This document shows positions 1-9,526 of a stretch of DNA of 64,000 nt, piece by piece (position 1 is the first letter of the stretch; each line of letters starts with the position of its first letter). Location: contig NC_090024.1 in NCBI RefSeq assembly GCF_037176765.1, positions 241,233,071-241,297,070 of the forward strand, read 5' to 3'. Both the position numbers and the translations under genes were made by a program. The stretch is from Anolis sagrei (lineage: Eukaryota; Chordata; Lepidosauria; Squamata; Anolidae). The notes below the pieces were generated by a model. The model did not search any database and was not told the origin of the DNA. It was given only the letters and a program-made list of their open reading frames with translations.

Positions 1-1341
1 AGTGCATATGCCTGTCTGCAGCCAAACGCCTCCTCCGGAGTAAGAGAACTTGCTTCCTTGCCTTGGAACGAGTGTGTGGCGTGCCGGCCGAGAAAGTGCA
101 CGTTCTTGCCTGCAGCCAAGCACCTCCTCTAGAGTAAGAAACAGAAATTGCCTCCTTGCCTTGGAAAGAGTGCATGCGTGGCGTGCAAGCCCAGAAAGTG
201 CATGTGCCTGCCTGCAGTCAAACGCCTCCTCTGGAGTAAGGGAACTTGCCTCCTTGCCTTGCAAAGAGTGTGTGGCGTGCAGGCCCGGAAAGTGCATGTG
301 CTTGCCTGCAACCAAGCACCTCCTCTAGAGTAAGAAACAGAACTTGCTTCCTTGTCTTGGAAAGAGTGCATGCGTTGGGTGCAGGCCCAGAAAGTGCACA
401 TGCCTGCCTGCAGCCAAGCGCCTCCTCTAGAGTAAGAAACAGAAATGGCCTCCTTGCCTTGGAAAGAGTGCATGCGTGGGGTGCAGGCCCAGAAAGTGCA
501 TGTGCTTGCCTGCAGCCAAGTACCTCCTCTAGAGTAAGAAACAGAACTTGCTTCCTTGCCTTGGAAAGAGTGCATGCGTTGGATGCAGGCCCAGAAAGTG
601 CACGTGCCTGCCTGCAGCCAAAGACCTCCTCTAGAGTAAGGGAACTTGCCTCCTTGCTTTGGAAAGAGTGCGTGCGTGGGGTGCAGGCCCTGAAAGTGCA
701 TATGCCTGTCTGCAGCCAAACGCCTCCTCTGGAGTAAGAGAACTTGCCTTCTTGCCTTGGAAAGAGTGCATGCGTGGGGTGCAGGCCCAGAAAGTGCATG
801 TGCCTGCCTGCAGTCAAACGCCTCCTCTGGAGTAAGAGAACTTGCCTCCTTGCCTTGCAAAGAGTGTGTGGCGTGCAGCCCCAGAAAGTGCACGTGCTTG
901 CCTGCAGCCAAGTACCTCCTCTAGAGTAAGAAACAGAACTTGCCTTCTTGCCTTGGAAAGAGTGCATGCGTGGCGTGCAGGCCCAGAAAGAGCACATGCC
1001 TGCCTGCAGTCAAACGCCTCCTCTTGAGTAAGGGAACTTGCCTCCTTGCCTTGCAAAGAGTGTGTGGCGTGCAGGCCCGGAAAGTGCACGTGCTTGCCTG
1101 CAACCAAGCACCTCCTCTAGAGTAAGAAACAGAACTTGCTTCCTTGCCTTGGAAAGAGTGCATGCGTTGGGTGCAGGCCCAGAAAGTGCACATGCCTGCC
1201 TGTAGCCAAAGACCTCCTCTAGAACTTGCCTCCTTGCTTTGGAAAGAGTGCGTGCATGGGGTGCAGGCCCAGAAAGTCCATGTGCCTGCCTGCACCAAAC
1301 GCCTCCTCTAGAGTAAGAGAACTTGCCTCCTTGCTTTGGAA
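1..1341. repeat. Minisatellite array, 94/98/102-bp units
   Basis: About 13.5 head-to-tail copies of a roughly 100-bp unit. The anchor cctcctc recurs at 29, 123, 225, 319, 421, 523, 625, 723, 821, 915, 1017, 1111, 1213 and 1302, giving spacings of 94, 102, 94, 102, 102, 102, 98, 98, 94, 102, 94, 102 and 89. Length classes differ mainly by presence of a short insert after gagtaag (gagtaagaaacag versus gagtaaggg). The array is already running at base 1, so it extends left of the window. Long open frames on both strands follow from the 102-bp unit being a multiple of three and are not treated as genes. Confidence 0.95.
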
Positions 1342-2029
1342 ATAATTCATGCATGGTAAATAATATAGGATTACACTATCATAAACACAATGTCCACTCT
1401 TGAGGTCCCAGCTCCAAGTGGACACACAAATCCGAAGCCAGGGCCACCGCCACTCCAGCTCCTCTGAGGATAATGGGGAAAGGCTCCATCCACACATTAC
1501 TCAGCTGATTGCATTAAAGCCTTGTGCAAAAGAGCCTTCCCATTACAATGCAACGCTCAGCCTGCCAGCACACCGCTGCCTTCCGCAGATCTAATCTCTT
1601 TAACAGGTTGATCTCTTTTTCAAGGGCATTTAATCTTATTGAGAGGGAAAGCAATTGATGTTCACTCAGCGCCTTCCATTTTTTTAATGCCGTGACCTGA
1701 TGGAGGGGTGCCGGAAAGACGTGCCCAGGGCTGCATATGAACAGGGCGGGGAGCGGCATCTCCTCCTTCATCCTGGATTAGGGATCCAAGGTAACGCTTT
1801 CCTGTTTGCAACCTCGATCAGAGATGGATCACACAGACACGGTAGTCAGAGCAGTATCTCTAGCATGGCCTTCCACTAGCACAATTTCATGTCTGCTCCT
1901 GCAGCTACTAATGAGCACCATTAAAAAACCACAACAATACATTATTTTACCTCCTCTGAAGATGCCAGCCACAGCTGCAGGCGAAACGTCAGGAGCTTTA
2001 GCACAGAAAGTTAACTGGACCAAGTTCTG
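1342..2029. other. No gene recognised; low-repeat stretch
   Basis: I see no repeat family or exon here. Base composition is balanced and the sequence around 1440-1720 lacks the decayed-repeat look of its surroundings, so it could be a conserved non-coding stretch. That is only an impression from one sequence. Confidence 0.3.
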
Positions 2030-2289
2030 GCACAGCTGGTTGGGAATCAGCTACATTGAAATCACTACTGACTGAAAGGTCTTGAATTTGAAGCCAACCC
2101 GGATCGGAATAAGCTCCCGAACATTTGTCTAGCTTGCTGTTGACCTTTGCAGCCCAAAAGACAGTTGCATCTGTCAAGTAGGAAATTTAGGTACCACTTA
2201 TGCGGGGAGACTATTTTAACTAATTTATGGCGCCATAAAAATCTCCAGCAGTGTGCAGAAGGATGAGGAATGATGAAGTACTCCATCGG
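2030..2289 (+). mobile_element. tRNA-derived SINE (family A), 3' truncated
   Basis: A tRNA-like head (actgaaaggt, then a B-box-like segment) is followed by a tail also seen at 2410-2714, 26036-26509 and, reversed, 28197-28644. Shared blocks include the tatgcggggag motif and the aagtactcc motif. The copy stops where a Penelope-type fragment begins at 2290. Confidence 0.7.
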
Positions 2290-2409
2290 TGTATTGTTGA
2301 AGGCTTTCATGGTGGAATCACCAGGTTGTTGTAGGTTTTTCGGCCCGGGCTATATGGCCATGTTCTAGAAGCATTCTCTCTTGATGTTTCGCCTGCATCT
2401 GTGGCAAGC
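2290..2409 (-). mobile_element. Penelope-like element 3' terminus fragment
   Basis: This is the reverse complement of the terminal block recurring through the window (blocks such as ggctttcatgg, ctatatggccatgttct and gtttcgcctgcat). Elsewhere in the window this block sits beside Penelope-type coding remnants. The copy is a short broken remnant. Confidence 0.65.
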
Positions 2410-2714
2410 ATACTTATGCGGGGAGGTTAATTTAGCTAATTTATGACGCCATAAAACTCTCCAGCAGCATGCAAAAGAATGAGGAAGTACTCAATCAGTG
2501 TCACAAGTGGATGGCAAAGCAATAGCCCCCTGGTGGCCGGAATTCAAAGCATACCCTCATGAAGCTGGAAAGTTAAATAACCTCTGTGTGTCTGTTTATA
2601 TATGTTGTGTGTCTATGGCATTGAATGTTTGCCATGAGTATATGTGCATTATGATCCGCCCTGAATCCCCTGCAGGATGAGAAAGGCGGAATATACTGTA
2701 AATAAATAAATAAA
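2410..2714 (+). mobile_element. tRNA-derived SINE (family A), tail portion
   Basis: It starts again at the tatgcggggag block already present in 2030-2289, so about 90 bp is present on both sides of the Penelope fragment. It runs to the LINE-like tail (a gagaaaggcggaatat block) and ends in repeated aaata. Confidence 0.65.
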
Positions 2715-2890
2715 CCACCTGCTGCAGTAAATCTTGCCAATCAAAAAGTTGGCCATTCGAAACCTGGATCAGGGTGAGCTCCCGGCCTTTAGTCCAGCTT
2801 CTGCTTACCCAGCAGTTCGTAAAAGAATGTGAGTAAATAGGTACCGCTTTAAAGCAGGGTGGTATTTTAAGGCACTCATAAGGAAATGCC
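2715..2890 (+). mobile_element. tRNA-derived SINE, left part (split by BovB)
   Basis: It has a degraded tRNA-like head followed by a Sauria-like body (gggtgagctcccgg and taggtaccgc blocks). It is interrupted at 2890 by a BovB insertion and resumes at 3841, with aaggaaatgcc duplicated at both edges. Confidence 0.6.
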
Positions 2891-3829
2891 CTCCAGCAAA
2901 GGATCACCGCCTTGTTGTGGCGCTGGAGCTTGAGCACCTCAATGATGTCATGAGCGAAACCGTGAAGGGTCACCCAAGATGGGACGGTCGTGGCAGAGAG
3001 GTCAGACCAAGCGTGATCCCTGGGGAAGGCAACGGCAAACCACTCCAGTATTCTTGCCAAGAAAACTTTTGTGCTTTCTTCTTTCACCTTGAATAGCCTT
3101 CTAATCAAGGTGAAAGAAGAAAGCGCAAAAGCCGGGTTGCAGCTAAACATCAAAAAAACCAAGATTATGGCAACAAGAATGATTGACAACTGAAAAATAG
3201 AGGGAGAAAATGTGGAGGCCATGACAGACTTTGTATTTCTAGGTGCAAAGATGACTGCAGATGCAGACTGTGGCCAGGAAATCAGAAGACGCTTCCTTCT
3301 TGGGAGGAGAGCAATGTCCAATCTCGATAAAATAGTGAAGAGTAGAGACATCAGACTGGCAACAAAGATCCATTGCCTAGTCAAAGCCATGGTATTCCCT
3401 GTAGTCACCTACGGATGTGAGAGCTGGACTTTAGGGAAGGCTGAGCCAAGGAAGAGAGATGCTTTTGAACTGTGGTGTTGGAGGAAAGTTCTGAGAGTGC
3501 CTTGGACTGCGAGAAGATCCAACCAGTCCATCCTCCAGGAAAGAAAGCCCAACTGCTCACTGGAGGGAAAGAGACTAGAGACAACGTTGAAGTCCTTTGG
3601 TCACTTCATGAGGAGACAGGAAAGCCTAGAGAAGACAATGATGCTGGGGAAAGTGGAAGGCAAAAGGAAGAGGGGCCGACCAAGGGCAAGATGGATGGAT
3701 GGCATCCTTGAAGTGACTGGACTGACCTTGAAGGAGCTGGGGGTGGTAACGGCCGACAGGGAGTTCTGGCGTGGACTGGTCCATGAGGTCACGAAGAGTC
3801 GGAGACGACTGAACGAATGAACAACAACA
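2891..3829 (+). mobile_element. BovB (RTE) LINE, internally rearranged
   Basis: It is flanked by a perfect 11-bp TSD, aaggaaatgcc, at 2880-2890 and 3830-3840. The 3' part encodes the BovB C-terminal region, recognisable from blocks such as YGCESWTLGKAE, FELWCWRKVLRVPWTARRSN and GRPRARWMDGILE. The 5' part (2891-3065) contains a 5' BovB block with ggcaacggcaaaccactcca. Between them the reverse transcriptase core is missing and the join is a 27-bp inverted repeat (3066-3092 against 3105-3131, one mismatch, 12-nt loop). The element is dead but is bounded as a single insertion. Confidence 0.85.
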
Positions 3830-3840
3830 AAGGAAATGCC

Positions 3841-4013
3841 AGAAAAAAATGTAATTTTAATCGATATGTATTTTAACTCGTTATTATCTGATGTTTTTAG
3901 ATTGTACTATTAGCATTGAATCCTTGCTGTAAGCCAGCTTGAGTCCCTCTACGGAGGTTGAGAAGATCGGGATATAAAAGTTTTTAATAATAATAATAAT
4001 AATAATAATAATA
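3841..4013 (+). mobile_element. SINE right part and (TAA)n
   Basis: This continues the SINE of 2715-2890 after the BovB insertion. It ends with a LINE-like tail (a gagtccct block, then gggatataaaag) and a TAA microsatellite at about 3987-4013. Confidence 0.6.
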
Positions 4014-4349
4014 GCAAATAAAGAACAACACTCAAACACAGGGGAACTCTAGACAAGAAACAATCAGGGGCAACTAATCAGCTCTCAACAAAGGATTCCC
4101 TCAGGCAGTAACAAGCCATACCTAAAAAACTGTCAGGCCATCAAATGCTAATCAAGATGGCCAATTGAAACATTCACACCTCCCTCCAACAGACAAGAGT
4201 TCTTTCTCCCACCCTGGACATTATTCCACAGATAGATAAACCCAATTTTCCTAGTTTCCAACAGACCTCACAACCTCTGAGGATGCCTGCCATAGATGCA
4301 GGCGAAACGTCAGGAGAAAATGCTTTTAGAACATGGCCATATAGCCCGT
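4014..4349 (+). mobile_element. Penelope-like element 3' region
   Basis: Non-coding 3' region shared with 54440-54748 (the aatgctaatcaag and cattcacacct blocks). It runs into the Penelope terminal block and stops at atatagcccg, where a LINE was inserted. The last stretch (tagcccaaaaaaccctacaa) resumes at 5269-5296. It is a broken remnant. Confidence 0.65.
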
Positions 4350-5268
4350 ATACGAGAAGCTCGGCCTGTCATTGAACATCGAGAAAACCAAAGTCCTCTT
4401 CCAGCAGTCACCAGCCAATCCCTCTCCAGTGCCAGAGATACAGCTTAATGGTGTAACATTACAAAATGTTGACCATTTCCTCTCCCTTGGCTGCCACCTC
4501 TCCACCAAAAGTCAACATTGACACTGAAATTCAACACCGTCTGAGCTCTGCGAGTGCAGCATTTTTCCAAATGAAGCAGAGAGTGTTTGAGGACCGGGAC
4601 ATCCGTAGGGAGACCAAGGTGCTTGTTTATAAAGCTTTGTCCTCCCAACCCTGCTATATGCCTGCGAGACGTGGACTGTCTACAAACGTCACATGCAGCT
4701 CCTGGAACGATTCCATCAGCGTTGCCTCCGGAAAATCCTGCAAATCTCTTGGGAAGACAAGCGGACAAACATCAGCATGCTGGAAGAACCAAAGACCACG
4801 AGCATTGAAGTGATGGTCCTCTGCCATCAACTCCGTTGGACTGGCCACATTGTCCGGATGCCCGAAGCAGTTGCTCTACTCTGAACTCAAGAACGGAAAA
4901 CAGAATGTTGGAGGACACAAAAAGAGATTGAAAGATGGGCTCAAGGCCAACCATAAAAACTGTGGCATAGACACTGAGAACTGGGAAGCCCTGGCTCTTG
5001 AGCGCTCTAGTTGGAGGTCAGCTGTGACCAGCAGTGCTGCAGAATTTGAAGAGGCACGAATGGAGGGCGAAAGAGAGAAACGTGCCAAGAGGAAGGCGCA
5101 TCAAACCAACCCCAGCTGGGACTGCCTTCCACCTGGAAACCGATGCCCTCACTGTGGGAGAAGATGCAGGTCAAGAATAGGGCTCCACAGTCACCTACGG
5201 ACCCACCCCCAGGACACCGAACTTGGAAGACCATCATCCTCGGACTACGAGGGATCGCCTAAGTAAGT
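4350..5268 (+). mobile_element. LINE with C-terminal zinc-finger-like motif (family Z)
   Basis: A 5'-truncated non-LTR retrotransposon inserted in a Penelope terminus, with tagccc on both sides. Encoded blocks in order are LSLNIEKTKVLFQQSP, STKVNIDTEIQHRLSSASAA, QLLERFHQRCLRKILQISWE, RWTGHIVRMP, DTENWEALALERSSWRSAV and a C2H2-like CPHCGRRCRSRIGLHSHLRTH. The 3' tail is repeats of taag. A frameshift occurs near 4640-4690 and codons are missing near 4865. Six further copies occur in this window. I cannot place the clade by eye; an Ingi/Vingi-like or L2-related group is possible. Confidence 0.8.
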
Positions 5269-5296
5269 AGTAGCCCAAAAAACCCTACAACAACCC

Positions 5297-6062
5297 ATTC
5301 AAATGTTGCTGGGGGGCAGACATCAGTACAGAGGTACACACAGATCAGAAAGGAGACACGACACATATTTTAAATGGTTGTTTATATATACAATGCTTGA
5401 TTTAAAACATTCCATTTCAACGTTGAGATTTCAGTAGACATGTAGGCCACTAACCAGAAGTGCTGTGAAGAAATCCAGATAAGGAGGCTATTAAATAGAT
5501 GGGGATTTGATACATAAATACATACATACAGGAGGAGGAGAACCTGGTAATTCTTCATTTTTGCACAAGTAGGAAAGTTAGAAGAGCATTTGGGAGAGTG
5601 TGTTTCCTCCCCTTCCTTGGAGGATTAGGAAAACTGCTTTCCATCCCCAGTGCTGCAGAAAGAGCTGGTAGGATCCTGAGAGAGTAGACTGCACCATTGT
5701 AAACTGCAGGTGAGGAGCTACGTTTCTGAAAGCGTGTTATTGATTCAACACCTTCCTTATAGAGGATAGAATGGCACTCGAGGTGTACACGGAACAGATA
5801 CGCAGTTGTCGTCATCGCTGTTGTTTTTCTAAAGACAAGTACAAAAAGGGAAAGGCTGGGTTTCGAAGGCTTCAGACATGAACAGTCCACACCAGTAGCT
5901 TAGAATGGCACAGTCCCCTCGAGCTCCAATCCTGACCTAAGTTAGCTATTGCTCAGAAGTTGATTTCATAGGATCCCCATTTCCCTATATTCCTCACAGT
6001 TCCATTCGTACTTCTTTATCATTGGGATGCAGAATCCATCTGAGTTTTGGTACGAACTTTAA
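5297..6062. other. No gene or repeat family recognised
   Basis: This holds a short run of cataca repeats near 5515-5530. No exon-like structure is visible. Confidence 0.3.
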
Positions 6063-6332
6063 GGAAGCCTCTGGTGGCACAACGAGTTAAACCACCGAGC
6101 TGTTGAACTTGCTGACCGAAAGGTTGGGGGTTCGAATCTGGGGAACGGGGTGAGCTCCCACTGTTAGCCTCAGCTTCTGCAGTTCTAGCAGTTTGAAAAC
6201 ATGCTAGATCAAACTGCTAGATCAGTAAATACTGCTCCGGCTGGAAGGTAACAGCACTCCATGCAGTCATGCCAACCACATGACCTAGGAGGTGTCTACG
6301 GATAATGCCGGTTCTTCGGCTTAGAAACGGAG
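6063..6332 (+). mobile_element. Sauria SINE, head and body (split)
   Basis: It has a tRNA-like head (gtggcacaacgagttaaacc) with a B box ggttcgaatc-like segment. The standard body follows (ggtgagctcccactgttag, gtgtctacgg, cttcggcttagaaa). It is cut at 6332, and its tail (gagttggacacgactaga) appears at 7438-7483, so everything between was inserted or assembled inside it. Family identity rests on the well-known squamate Sauria SINE with a BovB-related tail. Confidence 0.8.
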
Positions 6333-6594
6333 TTTTTTTTTTTCATGTCAGGAGTGACTTGAGAAACTGCAAGTCGCTTCTGCTTGTGTGAGAGAATTGG
6401 GCGTCTGCAAGGACGTTGTTAAGATGTTTTGATGTTTTACCATCCTTGTGGGAGACTTCTCTCATGTCCCCGCATGGGGAGCTGGAGCTGACAGAGGGAA
6501 CTCAGCCGCACTCTCCCCAGATTCGAACCTGTGACCTGTCGGTTTTCAGTCCTGCCAGCACAAGAGTTTAACCCATTGCACCACCGGGGGCTGA
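6333..6594 (-). mobile_element. tRNA-derived SINE (family B), reversed
   Basis: A poly(T) start, then catgtcaggagtgacttgag, the tctctcatgtccccgcatgg block, and at the far end the reversed tRNA-like head finishing at gcaccaccgggggct. It is full length and inserted into the Sauria SINE. Other copies are at 7484, 12773 and 16734. Confidence 0.85.
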
Positions 6595-6653
6595 ATAATA
6601 ATAAATAATAATAATAATAATAATATGTTTGTAATAATAATAATAATATGTTT

Positions 6654-6692
<39 letters not shown>
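6595..6692. repeat. TAA microsatellite
   Basis: Runs of aat/taa broken by two tatgtttg interruptions. Confidence 0.95.
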
Positions 6693-6693
<1 letters not shown>

Positions 6694-6906
6694 GAGCCCC
6701 CGGTGGCGCAGTGGGTTAAACCTCTGAGCTTATTGACTGAAAGGTTAGAATCCGGGGAGTGGTGTGAGCTTCTCTCATGTCCCTACATGGGAAGCTAGAG
6801 CTGATGGAGGGAGCTCATCTGAGCTCTCCCCAGATTCGAACCTGTGACCTTTCAGTTTTCAGTCCTGCCAGCACAAGAGTTTAACCCATTGCACCACTGG
6901 GGGCTC
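6693..6906. mobile_element. Chimeric two-headed SINE, copy 1
   Basis: A plus-strand tRNA-like head (cccccggtggcgcagtggg) runs to ggtgtgagct and then joins directly to the reversed family B SINE at tctctcatgtccc. That part ends with its own reversed head at ccactgggggctc. The result is one unit with outward tRNA-like ends facing each other. The same junction recurs at 7224-7437. Confidence 0.8.
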
Positions 6907-7177
6907 TATAATTATTATTATTATTATTATTATTTATTGTTATTTGTTTATTGGAAACAGTAAACATTGACAAAATCACGATCTGTCAATTGCAAGAGGC
7001 CACCTGACTTGGATCTGTGCGCATCATTCGAAAATACATCACACAGTCCTAGACACTTGGGAAGTGTTCGACTTGTGATTTTGTGATACGAAATCCAGCA
7101 TAGACATCTCATTTGTTGTGATATAGTGTGCTTTTGTGTCAGTAAAATAATAATAATAATAATGTTTGTAATAACAA

Positions 7178-7223
<46 letters not shown>
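6907..7223 (+). mobile_element. R4/Dong-like LINE 3' end between ATT and TAA arrays
   Basis: The core at about 6941-7141 is homologous to 22228-22526 and 22572-22985 (shared acaaaat...tgtcaa and gacacttgggaagtgt blocks, encoding a piece like ITICQLQEA). It is bounded by an ATT array on the left and a TAA array on the right. R4/Dong elements are known for TAA-repeat targets. Clade assignment is inference. Confidence 0.55.
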
Positions 7224-7437
7224 GGAGCCCCTGGTGGTGCAGTAGGTTAAACCGCTGAGCTTATTGACTGAAAGGTCGTGGGTTTGAATCCGGGGAGCAG
7301 TGTGAGCTTCTCTCATGTCCCCGCATGGGGAGCTAGAGCTGACAGAGGGAGCTCATCCGTGCTTTCCCCAGATTCGAACCTGTGACCGGTCGGTCTTGAG
7401 TCCTGCTGGCACGAGGGTCTAACACACTGCGCCACTG
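7224..7437. mobile_element. Chimeric two-headed SINE, copy 2
   Basis: Same architecture and junction as 6693-6906 (agtgtgagct then tctctcatgtccc), ending in a reversed head gcgccactgagag. Divergence between the two copies shows the chimera is not a very recent duplicate. Confidence 0.8.
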
Positions 7438-7483
7438 AGAGATGAGCACCACCCACCAGAGTTGGACACGACTAGACGAACTA
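7438..7483 (+). mobile_element. Sauria SINE tail, continuation of 6063-6332
   Basis: The sequence atgagcaccacccaccagag followed by ttggacacgactaga is the standard Sauria tail that was missing at 6332. Confidence 0.75.
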
Positions 7484-7709
7484 CTTCATCACCAACAGGT
7501 TGCAGGTTCAAATCCGGGGAGAGGCGGATGAGCTCCCTCTATCAGCTCCAGCTCCTCATGCAGAGACATGAGAGAAGCTCCCACAAGGATGATAAAAACA
7601 TTAAATCATCTGGGCGTCCCCTGGGCAACGTCCTTGCAGACAGCCAATTCTCTCACACCAGAAGCGACTTGAAGTTTCTCAAGTCGCTCCTGACACGACA
7701 AAAAAAAAA
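7484..7709 (+). mobile_element. tRNA-derived SINE (family B), 5' truncated
   Basis: Forward copy starting at the B box (ttgcaggttcaaatccgg), then gagacatgagagaagc, aattctctcacaccagaagc and an A-rich end after cctgacacgac. Confidence 0.85.
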
Positions 7710-7710
7710 T

Positions 7711-7843
7711 CACACTAGAGAAAAAATCAATTTAAAATTCAGTTTCTGCCTCCTGCAGAATTCTGGGGATTGTAGTTTAGTGAACTATAAACCCCAGAAT
7801 TCTGCAGGATGCAGAAGCCAGAGTGTAAGTGGATTTTTTCTCT
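7711..7843. mobile_element. Palindromic MITE
   Basis: The left arm cacactagagaaaaaatc matches the reverse complement of the right end. The arms continue inward to ctgcagaattctgggg on both sides. The whole element is one imperfect palindrome of 133 bp. The family is not assigned. Confidence 0.75.
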
Positions 7844-8707
7844 AGTGTGATGAGGTCCTTAATGCCAGGTGAAAACCTTTACTTTTTACCTTAAGGAAGC
7901 CATTCAGTGATGGGGGTGAGCTTTGGTGTTGTGGACAGTAACTGTAAAGCTACCACTAAAATCCAAAACAAATCCACAACCCCACCAACAAGAGGCCAGC
8001 AGTAACCATTCCAGTAATATTCATCCCTCTATTTCCCAATTATAATCAATTTAAATATTTCAGAAATCCCTGGCAAGCAGAGGGGCAATCCGAGGTCAAA
8101 ACTGAAAGATGGGCCAATCTTCTTATAAGCAAATTGCACAGCATTTCAATATATTTCCCTCCTTGACTCTTTGACAAGACAAATACCGAGTGATGAAAAA
8201 GGGATCTGCTGGTACGTATATGGCTGCACGTTTTCTTACAAAAGAAAAGGTTTGGCTCATTGCAGCACTCTCGTTTTTTTCGAACCCATTTTTATGCTTT
8301 TCCTGGCAGCCGTGCCTTTCAAGAGGTCACCTTTCATCTGAGTCATTTCCATTCTGAAGCTGCCTGTCGACACATTTTCCCTTTCCGTCGGCCGCATGCT
8401 GGCCTTCATTAATGTTTCATACTTCCGCATCCAAGATGTAATTCTATCCTTCCTGCCACAGCAGCTGCGGCTTTCGAATCCAAAAGGCAGGTGACTTATC
8501 GGGTTGAACAAGCTGCGCGTCGAAGAAGAAACCAAAGGATCGGACGGCTCTTTGATACACCTAGCTGCCTCCTTCTTTGCACCGAACGGACGGAGATGTT
8601 TGGGTGCAACAGGTGAGGCGACAGAGCCAGGTTTGCTGGTGGCTGTTGGGTGCTCTGGGTGGAGATATCCCATTATGGTGACATGTCTGCAGAATGTGCT
8701 ACAAATA
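7844..8707. other. No gene recognised; contains a 138-codon open frame on minus
   Basis: This stretch shows no familiar repeat. An open frame on the minus strand (8257-8673) would give a basic, Ser/Lys/Arg-rich protein without a domain I recognise. Part of this region may be conserved non-coding sequence. Confidence 0.25.
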
Positions 8708-9479
8708 CAGGAGAGTCTCGCTTATCCAACATAAACGGGCCAACAGAACGTCGGATAAACAAGAATGTCGGAAAATACCGAGTCTCCTGCTGTTACGCAT
8801 CCGACACAGCGCTAGACACCTAGAAAATGGAATGTTGGTGGACATAGACTCTGGCATAGACACTGAGAACTGGGAAACCCTGGCCCTTGGGCATTCCAGC
8901 TGGAGGTCAGCTGTGACCAGCAGTGCTGCAGAATTTGAAGAGGCACGAATGGAGGGTGAAAGAGAGAAACGTGCCAAGAGGAAGGCGCGTCAAGCCAACC
9001 CCGACCAAGATCGCCTCCCACCTGGTAACAATGCCTTCACTGTGGGAGAAGATGCGGGTCAAGAATAGGGCTCCACAGCCACCTATGAACCCACCCCCAG
9101 GACACTGAACTTGGAGGACCATCATCCTCGGACTATGAGGGATTGCCTAAGTAAGTAAAGACACCCAGAATACTAACAACAGGGACTCAAAAGGGGAAGG
9201 CAAGGGAATGCCTTGGGGATAGAGCAGGAAGTGCCCAGATATGGAAGAAGAGCGTGGAAATCACCGAGGGAAGAAGGGAGGATGCTTCCACTTCCGGTCC
9301 TGCTTCTTTTCCCCCTTTCCTCCATCCGCCTCCTCCTTCTCATCTTGCCTTTTTCACATATTGGGAATGGAAAGAGAGTTGGGGAGCACTCCTTTAATTA
9401 AGGGGGAATGCTGGAGGAAAGGGCATCGAATAAGACGGAATGTCGGATAAGCGAAGGTTGGATAAGCGAGACTCTACTG
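8708..9479. mobile_element. pogo/Tigger-like DNA transposon, non-autonomous
   Basis: Terminal inverted repeats are caggagagtctcgcttatcc on the left and, reversed, cagtagagtctcgcttatcc on the right. Both ends are flanked by TA (8706-8707, 9480-9481), as expected of Tc1/mariner-pogo elements. No transposase is visible. A family Z LINE is inserted at 8824-9158. Confidence 0.8.
8824..9158 (+). mobile_element. Family Z LINE, short 3' fragment
   Basis: It encodes the C-terminal stretch IDTENWETLALGHSSWRSAV and EEARMEGEREKRAKRKARQA, then ends in taagtaa. The 10-bp flanks agacacctag (8814-8823) and agacacccag (9159-9168) differ at one base, marking it as a separate insertion inside the pogo-like element. 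Confidence 0.85.
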
Positions 9480-9526
9480 TACAAAGGATATGGACAATGT
9501 AACGAGACCTAGGGAATGTACGACAG

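Noticed and set aside
129-997. Overlapping minus-strand open frames of about 260 codons in the minisatellite
   Set aside because: They exist in several frames at once because the 102-bp unit is a multiple of three and has no stop in those frames. Unit changes of 94 and 98 bp shift the frame, and the products are simple repetitions with no start context.
1-1341. CRISPR-like regular repeats
   Set aside because: Repeats abut without unique spacers, and the DNA is vertebrate.
2596-3408. A 270-codon minus-strand open frame
   Set aside because: It is antisense to the BovB coding strand and spans the fold-back junction and SINE tail. The genuine coding strand is plus.
4850-5266. Zinc-finger protein gene suggested by CPHCGRRCRSRIGLHSHLRTH
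   Set aside because: The motif is the C-terminus of a LINE present in at least seven copies here and continuous with reverse-transcriptase sequence. It is not a host transcription factor.
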